A stretch of DNA of 64,000 nucleotides from Methylobacterium mesophilicum SR1.6/6 (GTDB lineage Bacteria > Pseudomonadota > Alphaproteobacteria > Rhizobiales > Beijerinckiaceae), in NCBI RefSeq assembly GCF_000364445.2, contig NZ_CP043538.1, positions 2,797,612-2,861,611 on the forward strand, written 5' to 3'. The position numbers were made by a program, and so were the translations under genes. Of the stretch, positions 35,668 through 46,962 are shown one piece after another. The notes under the pieces were generated by a model. The model saw only the letters and a list, made by a program, of their open reading frames with translations. It searched no databases and was not told where the DNA came from. Every line of letters begins with the position of its first letter. Position 1 is the first letter of the stretch.

Positions 35668-35904
35668 ATGGCGAGTGGACCCGTCAGTACAGAAAGACCG
35701 AGCAGCCTATCCGGGCTGACGGAACCGGAAGCCAAGGAGTTCCACGCGATCTTCTTGACCAGCTTCCTCATCTTCACGGCGATTGCCGTGGTCGCCCACA
35801 TCCTTGTCTGGCTGTGGCGCCCCTGGCTTCCCGGACCGCAGGGCTACGCTTCGCTTGATGGCGTGACCGATGCGGCCCGCGCCCTCGTCACGATGATCGG
35901 CTGA
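35668..35904 (+). CDS. pufB: Light-harvesting 1 beta polypeptide
   Basis: A 78-residue LH1 beta chain. The single span [22 protein letters not shown] contains the bacteriochlorophyll-ligand His in the conserved AxxxH context, followed by the WRPWLPG segment. The N-terminal [13 protein letters not shown] with its second His is also typical. GGAGG precedes the ATG at a good distance. With PufA it forms the ring around the reaction centre in the cytoplasmic membrane. pufA follows after 10 bp. Confidence 0.97.
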   Translation: MASGPVSTERPSSLSGLTEPEAKEFHAIFLTSFLIFTAIAVVAHILVWLWRPWLPGPQGYASLDGVTDAARALVTMIG

Positions 35905-35914
35905 GGAGGATCGG

Positions 35915-36103
35915 ATGCACAAGGTTTGGTTGCTGTTCGATCCGCGGCGCACGCTGGTGGCTCTGTTCACCTTCCTCTTCATCCTGGCGCTGCTGATCCA
36001 TTTCATCCTGCTCTCGACCGACCGGTTCAACTGGCTGGAAGGTCCGAAGACCAACAAGGCAGCGAACGCCATCACGCTCGCCCTGCCACAGTTGCCGGCC
36101 TGA
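35915..36103 (+). CDS. pufA: Light-harvesting 1 alpha polypeptide
   Basis: A 62-residue LH1 alpha chain: short N-terminus [14 protein letters not shown], one span with the pigment-ligand His in [19 protein letters not shown], and a soluble C-terminal tail. GAGGA precedes the start. The strong hairpin after it (36115-36140) separates it from pufL and probably protects the pufBA message. Confidence 0.97.
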   Translation: MHKVWLLFDPRRTLVALFTFLFILALLIHFILLSTDRFNWLEGPKTNKAANAITLALPQLPA

Positions 36104-36114
36104 CCGCCGGCCCG

Positions 36115-36140
36115 GACCGCGGCGCGCGAGGGCCGCGGTC
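36115..36140 (+). promoter_or_regulatory. pufA-pufL intercistronic hairpin
   Basis: GACCGCGGC (36115-36123) pairs perfectly with GCCGCGGTC (36132-36140) around an 8-nt loop; no U-tract follows. In Rhodobacter a hairpin at this place stabilises pufBA over pufLM mRNA, setting the LH1 to reaction-centre ratio. Confidence 0.7.
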
Positions 36141-36178
36141 ACCCTTTCCTTCTCCGGCCTGAGTGAGGAGCCGCCGCT

Positions 36179-37003
36179 ATGGCGATGCTGAGCTTCGAGC
36201 GCAAATACAGGATCCGCGGCGGTACGCTGCTGGGCGGCGACCTGTTCGACTTCTGGGTCGGGCCGTTCTTCGTCGGCTTCTTCGGCGTCGTCGGGATGTT
36301 CTTCACGGTGCTGGGCACCGCACTGGTGATCTATGGCGCGGCGATCGGGCCGACCTGGAACATCTGGCAGATCAACATAGCACCGCCCGACATCAGCTAC
36401 GGGCTCAAGCTTGCGCCCCTCAAGGAGGGCGGGCTCTGGCAGATCATCACGTTCTGCGCCTTGGGCTCGTTCGTGTCCTGGGCACTGCGCGAGGTCGAGA
36501 TCTGCCGCAAGCTCGGCATCGGCTACCACGTGCCGGCGGCCTTCGGCATGGCGATCTTCGCCTACTTCACTCTGGTGGTGATCCGGCCGTTCCTGATGGG
36601 CGCCTGGGGCTACGGCTTCCCCTACGGTATTCTCAGCCACCTCGATTGGGTGTCGAACACCGGATATCAGTACCTCCACTTCCACTATAATCCGGCGCAT
36701 ATGCTGGCCGTGACGTTCTTCTTCACGACGACGCTCGCGCTCGCCATGCACGGCGGCCTCATCCTCTCGGCGACGAACCCGAAGAAGGGCGAGACGGTCA
36801 AGACGCCGGAGCACGAGGACACGTTCTTCCGCGACTCCATCGGCTACTCGATCGGTACGCTCGGCATCCACCGGCTCGGTCTGTTCCTGGCGCTGTCGGC
36901 TGGGTTCTGGAGCGCGGTCTGCATCGTGATCAGCGGACCGTTCTGGACCCGGGGCTGGCCGCAATGGTGGGGCTGGTGGCTGAACCTGCCGGTCTGGCGG
37001 TGA
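36179..37003 (+). CDS. pufL: Photosynthetic reaction centre L subunit
   Basis: A 274-residue five-helix subunit of the type II reaction centre that binds pigments and the quinone-reduction site. The N-terminus [27 protein letters not shown] is typical. Pigment- and iron-ligand His residues appear in [21 protein letters not shown] and GIHRLG. GAGGAG lies upstream of ATG 36179. It forms the LM heterodimer with pufM, 81 bp downstream; the H subunit (puhA) is not in this window. Confidence 0.98.
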   Translation: MAMLSFERKYRIRGGTLLGGDLFDFWVGPFFVGFFGVVGMFFTVLGTALVIYGAAIGPTWNIWQINIAPPDISYGLKLAPLKEGGLWQIITFCALGSFVSWALREVEICRKLGIGYHVPAAFGMAIFAYFTLVVIRPFLMGAWGYGFPYGILSHLDWVSNTGYQYLHFHYNPAHMLAVTFFFTTTLALAMHGGLILSATNPKKGETVKTPEHEDTFFRDSIGYSIGTLGIHRLGLFLALSAGFWSAVCIVISGPFWTRGWPQWWGWWLNLPVWR

Positions 37004-37084
37004 CGGGCGGATTACGGACGAGAGGGCACCAATAACACGGGTCGCCGCCGCCTGCGGGCGCGGCACTCCGGGGGAGGGCAGGCC

Positions 37085-38065
37085 ATGGCCTATTACCAGA
37101 ACATCTTCACGGTGGCGCAGGTCCGCCCGGTGGACCCGGATTACGGCGTGCCGGTCCAGACGGAGCACCGGGTCGGGCGGCCGTTCAACAGCTACCTGTT
37201 CGGACTCTTCGGCAACAGCCAGGTGGGGCCGATCTACATCGGCTACGTCGCGGCCCTGTCGATCACCTGCGGGGTGATCGCCTTCGAGATCATCGGGCTC
37301 AACATGTGGGCCTCGGTGAACTGGGATCCGGTCCAGTTCGTGCGGCAATTGCCGTGGCTGGCCCTGGAGCCGCCGCTGCCGAAATACGGCCTGAAGGTGC
37401 TGCCGCCGCTGAATGAGGGCGGCTGGTGGCTGATCGCCGGCTTCTTCCTCACCACCTCGATCCTGCTCTGGTGGGTGCACCTCTACCGGCGGGCGCGGGC
37501 CCTGGGCCTCGGGCTCCACGTCCCCTACGCCTTCGCGTCGGCGATCTGGCTCTATCTCGTCCTGGGCTTCATCCGCCCGGTCCTGATGGGCTCCTGGTCG
37601 GAGGCGGTGCCCTTCGGGATCTTCCCGCACCTCGATTGGACGGCGGCGTTCTCGCTCCGGTACGGCAACCTGTTCTACAACCCCTTCCACATGCTCTCGA
37701 TCACGTTCCTCTACGGGTCGACGCTGCTGTTCGCGATGCACGGCGGGACCATCCTGGCCTGCTCACGCTACGGCGCCGAGCGCGAGATCGACCAGATCGT
37801 CGACCGCGGCACGGCCACCGAGCGGGCCGCGCTGTTCTGGCGCTGGACCATGGGCTTCAACGCCACGATGGAGTCGGTTCACCGCTGGGCGTGGTGGTTC
37901 GCGGTCCTCACGACGCTCACGGGCGGCATCGGCATCCTGCTCACCGGCACCGTGGTCGACAACTGGTACCTCTGGGCGGTCAAGCACCACGTGGCCCCCG
38001 CCTATCCGCAGGTCTACGGCCCGATCGTGGATCCCGCCCATCTCGCACCTGGCATGAAGCCGTAA
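37085..38065 (+). CDS. pufM: Photosynthetic reaction centre M subunit
   Basis: A 326-residue partner of Puf[21 protein letters not shown] and [22 protein letters not shown] carry conserved pigment-binding positions. AMHGG and ESVHRWAWW supply His ligands to the non-haem iron, and a Glu in AEREID is the fifth ligand. GGGGGAGGG precedes the ATG. The stop is 10 bp before pufC, which has its own AAGGAGG. Confidence 0.98.
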   Translation: MAYYQNIFTVAQVRPVDPDYGVPVQTEHRVGRPFNSYLFGLFGNSQVGPIYIGYVAALSITCGVIAFEIIGLNMWASVNWDPVQFVRQLPWLALEPPLPKYGLKVLPPLNEGGWWLIAGFFLTTSILLWWVHLYRRARALGLGLHVPYAFASAIWLYLVLGFIRPVLMGSWSEAVPFGIFPHLDWTAAFSLRYGNLFYNPFHMLSITFLYGSTLLFAMHGGTILACSRYGAEREIDQIVDRGTATERAALFWRWTMGFNATMESVHRWAWWFAVLTTLTGGIGILLTGTVVDNWYLWAVKHHVAPAYPQVYGPIVDPAHLAPGMKP

Positions 38066-38075
38066 GGAGGCCGTC

Positions 38076-39188
38076 ATGAAGACAGTTCTGGCGGTCGTCG
38101 GCGGGGCGCTGGCGCTGTTCCTCACCATCGCGATGTTCGGCGGCGCGGGCTGGACCCATCCGCCCATGGCGGCCAAGCAGACCGGCTTCCGCGGTACCGG
38201 AATGGATCTGATCCGGACCCGGGCCGGCAACGAGGCGCTGGCGGAGGCCAACCGGGCACCGGCCCCGGCCGACCCCGCCGACGCCGGGGGCGACAAGGCC
38301 TCCGCCGTCTACGAGAACGTGCAGGTTCTCGGCGATCTGTCGGCCGAGCAGTTCAACCGACTGATGGTATCGATCACCGAGTGGGTCGCGCCGCAGCAGG
38401 GCTGCACGTATTGCCACAGCACCGAGAACATGGCCTCCGACGAGCTGTACCAGAAGCGCGTCGCGCGGCGCATGCTCCAGATGACCCAGTACATCAACTC
38501 GTCCTGGAAGGAGAACCACGTCCACCAGGCCGGCGTGACCTGCTATACCTGCCACCGCGGCAATCCGGTTCCGGCCAACATCTGGTTCGACCATCCGGTC
38601 CAGAGTGCCGGGAAGTTCATCCCGCGCAACAACAGCCAGAACATCGCCTCGGCGGAGGTCGGCAATACCTCGCTGCCCTACGACGTCTACCAAGCCTTCT
38701 ACCAGTACAAGGACACATCGGAGGACGCGGTGCGGGTCAACGCGACCACGGCGCTGCCCGAGACCAAAGGCAAGCCGATCCAGGACGCGGAGAAGACCTT
38801 CGCGATCATGATCAGCATGTCCCAGTCGCTGGGTGTGAACTGCACCTTCTGCCACAACACCCGATCGGTGGCGCAGTGGGATACCAGCACGCCGAACCGC
38901 GTCCATGCCTGGTACGGCATCCGCATGGTGCGCGAACTCAACCAGGACTACATGACGCCGCTGACGTCGACCTTCCCGCGGAACCGCCTCGGCGCCCTCG
39001 GGGACGCACCGAAGATCAACTGCGCCACCTGTCACAACGGCGCCAACAAGCCCCTCAACGGCACCAACGTGATCGAGCCCTATCCGGAGCTGGCGCACCC
39101 GACCATCTCCGCGAGCCTGCCCGTCGGCGAGGCGAAGGACCCGATCCCGGGAACGCAGACGCCGACACCGAAGCCGACGAAGCCCTGA
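38076..39188 (+). CDS. pufC: Reaction-centre tetraheme cytochrome c subunit
   Basis: A 370-residue periplasmic electron donor to the photo-oxidised special pair. Four haem-binding motifs are present in order: CTYCH, CYTCH, CTFCH and CATCH, each with Met or His candidates for the sixth ligand upstream. The N-terminal hydrophobic stretch VLAVVGGALALFLTIAMFG lacks the lipobox Cys that anchors the Blastochloris subunit, so it is probably held by an uncleaved helix. The C-terminus ends in a Pro/Thr-rich tail. A 17-bp hairpin follows the gene and probably ends the puf operon. Confidence 0.97.
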   Translation: MKTVLAVVGGALALFLTIAMFGGAGWTHPPMAAKQTGFRGTGMDLIRTRAGNEALAEANRAPAPADPADAGGDKASAVYENVQVLGDLSAEQFNRLMVSITEWVAPQQGCTYCHSTENMASDELYQKRVARRMLQMTQYINSSWKENHVHQAGVTCYTCHRGNPVPANIWFDHPVQSAGKFIPRNNSQNIASAEVGNTSLPYDVYQAFYQYKDTSEDAVRVNATTALPETKGKPIQDAEKTFAIMISMSQSLGVNCTFCHNTRSVAQWDTSTPNRVHAWYGIRMVRELNQDYMTPLTSTFPRNRLGALGDAPKINCATCHNGANKPLNGTNVIEPYPELAHPTISASLPVGEAKDPIPGTQTPTPKPTKP

Positions 39189-39197
39189 CCAATCCAG

Positions 39198-39237
39198 AGG
39201 CGTGGGGCGGCCGGTCATCGCCGGCCGCCCCACGCCT
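39198..39237 (+). terminator. 17-bp hairpin after pufC
   Basis: The arms 39198-39214 and 39221-39237 are perfect inverted repeats (17 bp, AGGCGTGG... and ...CCACGCCT) around a 6-nt loop TCATCG. No U-run follows, so it may act as an mRNA-end stabiliser or a bidirectional terminator. Confidence 0.7.
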
Positions 39238-39311
39238 GGTCAGCTTCAGGGAACCTCCAACGCCTAGGGACGACGGCGACCCACGGCTGGGCTTGGCCAG
39301 AGGAGGCGCCC

Positions 39312-39455
39312 GTGACCATCACAATCTCGAACCTTCAGCCGCTCATAGCAATTCTCGCCGGGATCCTGATCCTGGTGATGCCGCGACTGCTCAACTACAT
39401 CGTGGCGATCTACCTGATCGCCGTCGGCGTGATCGGGCTAGGTATTCTGCGCTGA
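39312..39455 (+). CDS. DUF3096-type small membrane protein
   Basis: A 47-residue frame with GTG start and a strong AGGAGG 5 nt upstream. It reads LQPLIAILAGILILVMPRLL then NYIVAIYLIAVGVIGLGILR, i.e. two membrane segments split by the MPRLLNYIVAIYL motif of the DUF3096 family. The function of that family is unknown. It lies just after the puf operon terminator and before a palindromic repeat, probably with its own promoter. Confidence 0.8.
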   Translation: MTITISNLQPLIAILAGILILVMPRLLNYIVAIYLIAVGVIGLGILR

Positions 39456-39788
39456 GGGTTTTGTCGGACACGGACATCCCGCCTGTGCCCCCATCCTGAG
39501 ATGCGGCGGAGCCGCCTCGCAGGAGCCCTTCAGCCAGCCGCGCGATCTCTGGTGGGCTCCTTCGAGGTTTGCTGACGCGGGCACCTCAGGATGAGGGCGC
39601 GGGTGGGAATGGCCATCCGCGGAGCTCTGCGGTCGGGTCTCCGTGGGGAGGTTGCTGACAGACCGCCACCGCCGTCATTCGCGTGCACACAGCGCCGTCG
39701 CGTGTTCATCTTGCGTTGCGGTGCGGGATGGTCCAACCCCGCCCATCAGCTCGGCCGCCGCCGGGCACCAGATACGGACGGGATCGAC
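39456..39788. other. Intergenic region upstream of ppdK
   Basis: 333 bp. The first half holds the palindromic repeat listed separately; the rest should carry the ppdK promoter and leader, but I see no convincing hexamers. Confidence 0.5.
39492..39593. repeat. Palindromic intergenic repeat (cruciform-forming)
   Basis: CATCCTGAG (39492-39500) is inverse to CTCAGGATG (39585-39593). Inside, CCTCG-C-AGGAGCCC (39515-39528) is inverse to GGGCTCCT-T-CGAGG (39554-39567). Similar CCTCATCCTGAGGTGC-type elements are scattered in Methylobacterium and Bradyrhizobium genomes as I recall; copy number is unchecked. Confidence 0.7.
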
Positions 39789-42479
<2,691 letters not shown>

Positions 42480-42670
42480 GCCCGGTCGGGAGCGTTCCCT
42501 GCGGAGCGCTCTCACCGCTCGTCAACCAATCCCGTCATGAGGGGTTGAAAAAGGTCATCCGGCCGAAGAACTCGGCTCTTCGCGGCACGTTGATCAGTTG
42601 AAAATGCGGACCGGGCATGTGCCTGTTCGGTCCGTCTCTGGTCCAGGCTCGCCCGCCGGTCTCGTCCGCC

Positions 42671-42919
42671 ATGATGCCTCCCGGTCCCTCCTCGCTGTGC
42701 CTCGATGAGACCAAGGCGGTTGCGCCGCGCGCCGCGCTGCGCGCGTACCTTGCCCTCGTGGCTGCCATCGGCGGCCTCACCACGGCCGGCATGCTGATGA
42801 TGTCGGTGGCAGCCAATACGGGCGCCGAGGCCGAGCGGATTACCGCCACACAGGACGACAGCTACGCGGCGACGCTCGTGTCGGCCCTCGCGGTCAACCT
42901 CGCCAAGCCGCAGCGCTGA
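42671..42919 (+). CDS. Possible small membrane protein (hypothetical)
   Basis: I do not recognise this frame. It would encode 82 residues with one membrane-like segment, YLALVAAIGGLTTAGMLMMSVAA, flanked by polar ends. No clear Shine-Dalgarno precedes the ATG pair at 42671, and a longer start at 42617 exists. It is the most gene-like frame in the 551 bp between ppdK and the DUF882 gene; the antisense frame is less convincing. Confidence 0.4.
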   Translation: MMPPGPSSLCLDETKAVAPRAALRAYLALVAAIGGLTTAGMLMMSVAANTGAEAERITATQDDSYAATLVSALAVNLAKPQR

Positions 42920-43030
42920 GCACGACGGCCTACGGTACGGGTGACCGGTCTCAACCGTCCGCAGCGTCCGCGAAGTGCAGTGATATCGTGTGGCGTGAAG
43001 TTCGGACCCAATGGTCAGCCGTCCGGGCGG

Positions 43031-44527
43031 TCAGCGCGCGGCCGGTACCGCCCGCGTCGATGAGCCCGTGAACCGTGCTGCCGTGAGTTCGTCGCCGGGG
43101 CTGCGCGGGCTGAACCGTGTCGACACCCGGTCCGGGGCCGCCGCCACGAACGCCTGGGGCGCGGCGTCCCGGACACGCGTGGCGGCGACGTGCACCGGTG
43201 CGCTCCGGCTGGCCGGTGCCGTCCCGGAACCGGCCGACACCGCCTCGAACAGCGCTCGGAGTTGAAGCTTCGGGTCGGCCTCCGCGTCGATCGGAGCGCG
43301 CGTTCGGGACGGTTCGGCCCTGGTGAGGGCTCGGCTCTCGCCGGTCGCCGCGAGGCTCGCCATGCCGCCGCCAAGGGACGCGAATTGGACCGGTCTCGGC
43401 GGTGGCAGCGGCATGGCGATGGCGGCCGCCACGGCCGCGAGGTCCGACGGCCGCCGCGGCGGCAACGGTGCTTCAACGGCGGGCACGGCATCGTCGGGCG
43501 CCGAGGCGGGGGCGGCGCCCGTGAGCAGTGTCTTGGCGTCCATCGGCTTGAGGTCGGAGCCCTTTGCCTGCTCGCGCTCCGCGAGCGAGCCGCGTAGCGC
43601 GCTGTCGGCCGCGGGCGCCGCGTAGGCGAGGGCGACGCGCGCGCCCACGGGATCCTGCGGATCGGCGCTGGCGACGGCGACCACCGGCGCGCGGCGCGAC
43701 TTCTTCTGGGCCGTCGTGGTCGGAGGCGCCGGCGCCGGCTGCGGCGTTGACGCGCCGCCACCGAAGAGGCTCGCCAGGAAGCCGAACAGGCCGGGACCGT
43801 CCTCGTCCTCGCCGCTGGCCATCTGGGTGGTGATGCCCGCCACGGTGCCGCCGCGGGCGAGGATCTCCGCCTTGGCCTCCTCGTAGCGCGGGAACGGCCG
43901 GTTGTCGCTCGCGAGGTGCACGGTCTTGCCGTCGGGAAAGATGCGCGCGAGCTGTTCGTGCGTCATGCGCGGCCACATCCGCACCGAGCCGACGTCGAGA
44001 TGGATGAAGGGCGTGCCCGCGTGCGGATACCAGCCGACGCCGCCCCTCTGCATCTGCAGTCCGACCTCGCGGATCCGGTCGATCGGCACGTCCGGCAGAT
44101 AGAAGTCCATCGCCTTGCCGAGCATGTGCTGGCTGAACTCGGCCACCATCTTGGAGCGTCGGCGGAGCATCGCGTTTGTGCCCGGCGACCGGTAGGCCGA
44201 CACGATGTGAATCGCCTGATTCGAGCCGACCTGCCGGTAAGCTTCCCACACCGTGTCGAACAGGCGCGGATCCATCTTGGTCGGCTCGTTGATGCGCCAG
44301 TCGCGCAAGAGCCAGTTCAGCTGATCGAGGGCCGCGCGATCGTAGCGGCCGTCGCGCTTGAACGTGATGGTCGCGCTCTCCTGGGTGTGTGTGTGGAGGA
44401 TCGTCAGGGAGCGGGTGTCGCCGTTGGCGACCGCGTCCTCGGTCTCCGCCGTCCCAGCGATCAGGCCGACCGCCATCCCGGTCAGCGCGAGGGCGATACG
44501 GCGAACGGTGCGCGGGAGATACGGCAC
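43031..44527 (-). CDS. DUF882/peptidase M15-like cell-wall protein
   Basis: A 498-residue protein with an N-terminal membrane/signal segment (RIALALTGMAVGLIAG). A DUF882 (YcbK-like) domain lies at about 40-215, with the M15 zinc-site pattern: VSAYRSPGTNAMLRR, His in SQHMLGKAMDFYLPD and TPFIHLDVG. Such domains resemble D,D-carboxypeptidases acting on peptidoglycan in the periplasm. The second half is a long low-complexity Ala/Pro/Arg-rich region with no recognised fold. The L,D-transpeptidase gene lies 140 bp upstream on the same strand, so the pair may work together on the cell wall. Confidence 0.85.
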   Translation of the reverse strand: MPYLPRTVRRIALALTGMAVGLIAGTAETEDAVANGDTRSLTILHTHTQESATITFKRDGRYDRAALDQLNWLLRDWRINEPTKMDPRLFDTVWEAYRQVGSNQAIHIVSAYRSPGTNAMLRRRSKMVAEFSQHMLGKAMDFYLPDVPIDRIREVGLQMQRGGVGWYPHAGTPFIHLDVGSVRMWPRMTHEQLARIFPDGKTVHLASDNRPFPRYEEAKAEILARGGTVAGITTQMASGEDEDGPGLFGFLASLFGGGASTPQPAPAPPTTTAQKKSRRAPVVAVASADPQDPVGARVALAYAAPAADSALRGSLAEREQAKGSDLKPMDAKTLLTGAAPASAPDDAVPAVEAPLPPRRPSDLAAVAAAIAMPLPPPRPVQFASLGGGMASLAATGESRALTRAEPSRTRAPIDAEADPKLQLRALFEAVSAGSGTAPASRSAPVHVAATRVRDAAPQAFVAAAPDRVSTRFSPRSPGDELTAARFTGSSTRAVPAAR

Positions 44528-44667
44528 GATGGTCCTGTTCCTCTCCCGGTGACCGCACCCGGCACTGTAAGGCCTGGGTTCCGGACGAAACGGCTAAGGC
44601 TGGACCGTGGCGAAATCGTGCCCGGCTGTGCGGTCGCGCACGTGAAAGTTGTCGATGCCTGCGGGGC

Positions 44668-46719
44668 TCACCACCAGCCGCGGGAGACCGGCTGCTGCGG
44701 CGCCGGTGTCCAGAGACCCGGCTCGCCATATTCCGGAGCGCTGTCGGCGCGGGCGGCGCGGCGCACGGTTCGGTGCGGGGCGTCCACGTCCTCGTAGCGA
44801 TTGGCCGCCCAATCGTCTGCGACGCGGCTGTGCGGCGCGCGCCGCTGCGCAACCCGCGGCTTCGCGGGCGTGGGAGCGCGCTCCGCCTTGCGGCGCGGCG
44901 CCTCGTCCGGCAGCCGAGCGATGGCGGGTCCCCCGCCGCCCGGAAGGCCCAGGGCGGCCCGCATCGGCGCGTCATAGCCGTACAGGTCCGGCAGCGTGCG
45001 GTAGGCACCGCCATCGTCGACGTAGGCGGTGAAGTAGGCGAGGTGCACCGGCAGCTTCTCGGGAAGCCGGATGGTGCGCTCGCCCTTGCCGATCAGCTTC
45101 TTCAACCGCTCCTCTGACCAGTCCGGAAGGACCACGTCGGCGAGGCGGAACGGGTCGTCCACGCGGACGCAGCCGTGGCTGAAGTCGCGCTTGGAAGCGG
45201 AGAACAGCGACCGGTTCGGCGTGTCGTGCAGGTAGACCGCGTGCTGATTCGGGAACATGAACTTGATGAAGCCGAGCGCATTGCGCTCGCCCGGAGGCTG
45301 GCGCAGCGAGATGTGGCCGCCGCGCCGGACCACCTCGTAGCCGCCCCAGGTTTTCCCGCCGTAGCCGGCGAGCTTGGGCGCCATGGTCTTCAGGATCGAG
45401 GGCGGCACGTACCAGGACGGATTGACGACCGCGTATTCCATCAGGCCCGAAAAGAGCGGCGTGCGCGATTCCGGCTTGCCCACGATGACGCGGGCCTCGT
45501 CGCGCAGCTTCCCGCCGCGATAGGCCCGGAGGCGATATTCGGGGACGTTGACCAGGATGTAGTCCGATCCGAGATCACCCGGCAGCCAGCGCCAGCGCTC
45601 CATGTTGACGATCAGCTCGGCCTCGCCGCCCGACGGCCGGCCGGTCCGTCCGGCATCGGCGAGCGCCAGGACGGTCTGGACGTTCAGAACGCCGTTTGCC
45701 GGAAGGCCGCGGCCGCGCTGGAATTTCGTCACCGCCTCGGCGACGGCGTCGTCGTAGGCCTCGGGCTCCCCGGGGCCGTGATCGAGCGTGCCGGCCGGAC
45801 GGGCGTCGAGGCCGAAATGCGCGCGCAGCAGCGGCACCCGGCTATCGCGCATGCCCACCCGCAGGGCCGGACCGGACGGCAGACGCAGCGGCTTCACGGC
45901 CGCGGGTGCGGGCCCGCGCAGAGCGGCCAAGCGCGCCTTCAGCGCCCGATATCCCGGTGTGGCCGGGTTGTAGCTCTGGAGGGCGTCGCCAGCCTTCGCA
46001 CCGGTATCGAACAATCTGGCGAGCACGTCATTGCCGGCCGGGAGATCGAGCTTCGGCGTGATCAGCCGCGAGATCGACGCTAGGTTGACCCGTCCACCCC
46101 GGGCGTCCCGGGCGTAGAGGACAGCCGCGGCGGACAGACGGAGATCGGCATCGGCCACCGCCTTCTCGTCCGGCTTCTCCGCGAGGGTCGGGACCGTGTA
46201 GGCGCGGGCGTCGAGTCCGTCCTCGCCCGCGGCTGCCAGCCGTGTGGAGACGGATTTCGCGGCCTCCGTCCACGCGCCGTCGGCGACCCAGAGGGGCTTG
46301 TAGGCCCGAGCCTCGTAGAAGCTCCGGATCGCGTCGCGGTCCTTCGTTGTCAGGCGCAGCAGCAGCGGTGCAGGGTCGCCGAGCCGCGCGAGCACGGCGG
46401 CGCCGACGGGATCGGCCGGGACGACGGGGGCTGCCGCTGCGGCCGGAGCCGGCTCCGCAGCGGGCGCTTCCGGCTTGTAATCGGGAAGCGTCGTCGCGAT
46501 CGGGTCGGTCGATGCCGGCTGTGAGGCATTCTGTGCGGCCGGCTCGGATGGCGGCTGCGGCGCCGGCTGGGATATCTGTGGCCCGGCCGGAGCGGCGGCG
46601 GGCGCTTCGGCCGGCGTGACGGCGAGCGCGGCCGTCTCGGCACCGAGCGCGCCGGCCGAGGCCAGCGTACCGGTCAACAGGGCGGCCAGCGCCATCAGGC
46701 TGGAGCGCGGGACGCGCAT
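44668..46719 (-). CDS. L,D-transpeptidase (YcbB/LdtD type)
   Basis: A 683-residue periplasmic enzyme that forms 3-3 peptidoglycan cross-links. A signal peptide (SSLMALAALLTGTLASAGALG) is followed by an Ala/Pro-rich linker, a scaffold domain, a peptidoglycan-binding module (DDAVAEAVTKFQRGRGLPANGVL) and the YkuD catalytic domain with HDTPNRSLF and the nucleophile motif SHGCVRV. The C-terminal Arg/Pro-rich tail is not conserved. ATG 46719 has GGGAG upstream; a start 75 nt earlier is less likely. It precedes the DUF882 gene on the same strand. Confidence 0.93.
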   Translation of the reverse strand: MRVPRSSLMALAALLTGTLASAGALGAETAALAVTPAEAPAAAPAGPQISQPAPQPPSEPAAQNASQPASTDPIATTLPDYKPEAPAAEPAPAAAAAPVVPADPVGAAVLARLGDPAPLLLRLTTKDRDAIRSFYEARAYKPLWVADGAWTEAAKSVSTRLAAAGEDGLDARAYTVPTLAEKPDEKAVADADLRLSAAAVLYARDARGGRVNLASISRLITPKLDLPAGNDVLARLFDTGAKAGDALQSYNPATPGYRALKARLAALRGPAPAAVKPLRLPSGPALRVGMRDSRVPLLRAHFGLDARPAGTLDHGPGEPEAYDDAVAEAVTKFQRGRGLPANGVLNVQTVLALADAGRTGRPSGGEAELIVNMERWRWLPGDLGSDYILVNVPEYRLRAYRGGKLRDEARVIVGKPESRTPLFSGLMEYAVVNPSWYVPPSILKTMAPKLAGYGGKTWGGYEVVRRGGHISLRQPPGERNALGFIKFMFPNQHAVYLHDTPNRSLFSASKRDFSHGCVRVDDPFRLADVVLPDWSEERLKKLIGKGERTIRLPEKLPVHLAYFTAYVDDGGAYRTLPDLYGYDAPMRAALGLPGGGGPAIARLPDEAPRRKAERAPTPAKPRVAQRRAPHSRVADDWAANRYEDVDAPHRTVRRAARADSAPEYGEPGLWTPAPQQPVSRGWW

Positions 46720-46962
46720 CGTGATCTCCCAGGGTGCGGCGGCGGGACCGCACGCGCAGATTGTGATTATCCGCGCAAGCGTGGCTTTCAGCAACCATAG
46801 TCTTCGTCGGCGGAATATTGGCCCATCGTCGGTTTCTATACGGCGAATGCTTCACATTCTACGATCATGGAAGTCGTCGAGTGTCCGTGGCAGCCGCGCC
46901 TGATGTCCTGCGCGACCGCGTCGGTCAGATCCGTCCCGTGCGCTACCGCACGCGATGGTCGA

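Noticed and set aside
35888..37741. 617-residue open frame antisense to pufA-pufL-pufM
   Set aside because: Lies over three certain photosynthesis genes; its composition (Arg, Asp, Gln, Glu, Pro) is typical of antisense artefacts.
42484..42525. Hairpin GAGCG/CGCTC after ppdK as terminator
   Set aside because: 5-bp stem with a long loop and no U-run; too weak.
42607..42634. Inverted repeat CGGACCG / CGGTCCG with 14-nt loop as an operator or terminator
   Set aside because: Only 7-bp arms with a long loop and no gene end nearby; could be chance in GC-rich DNA.
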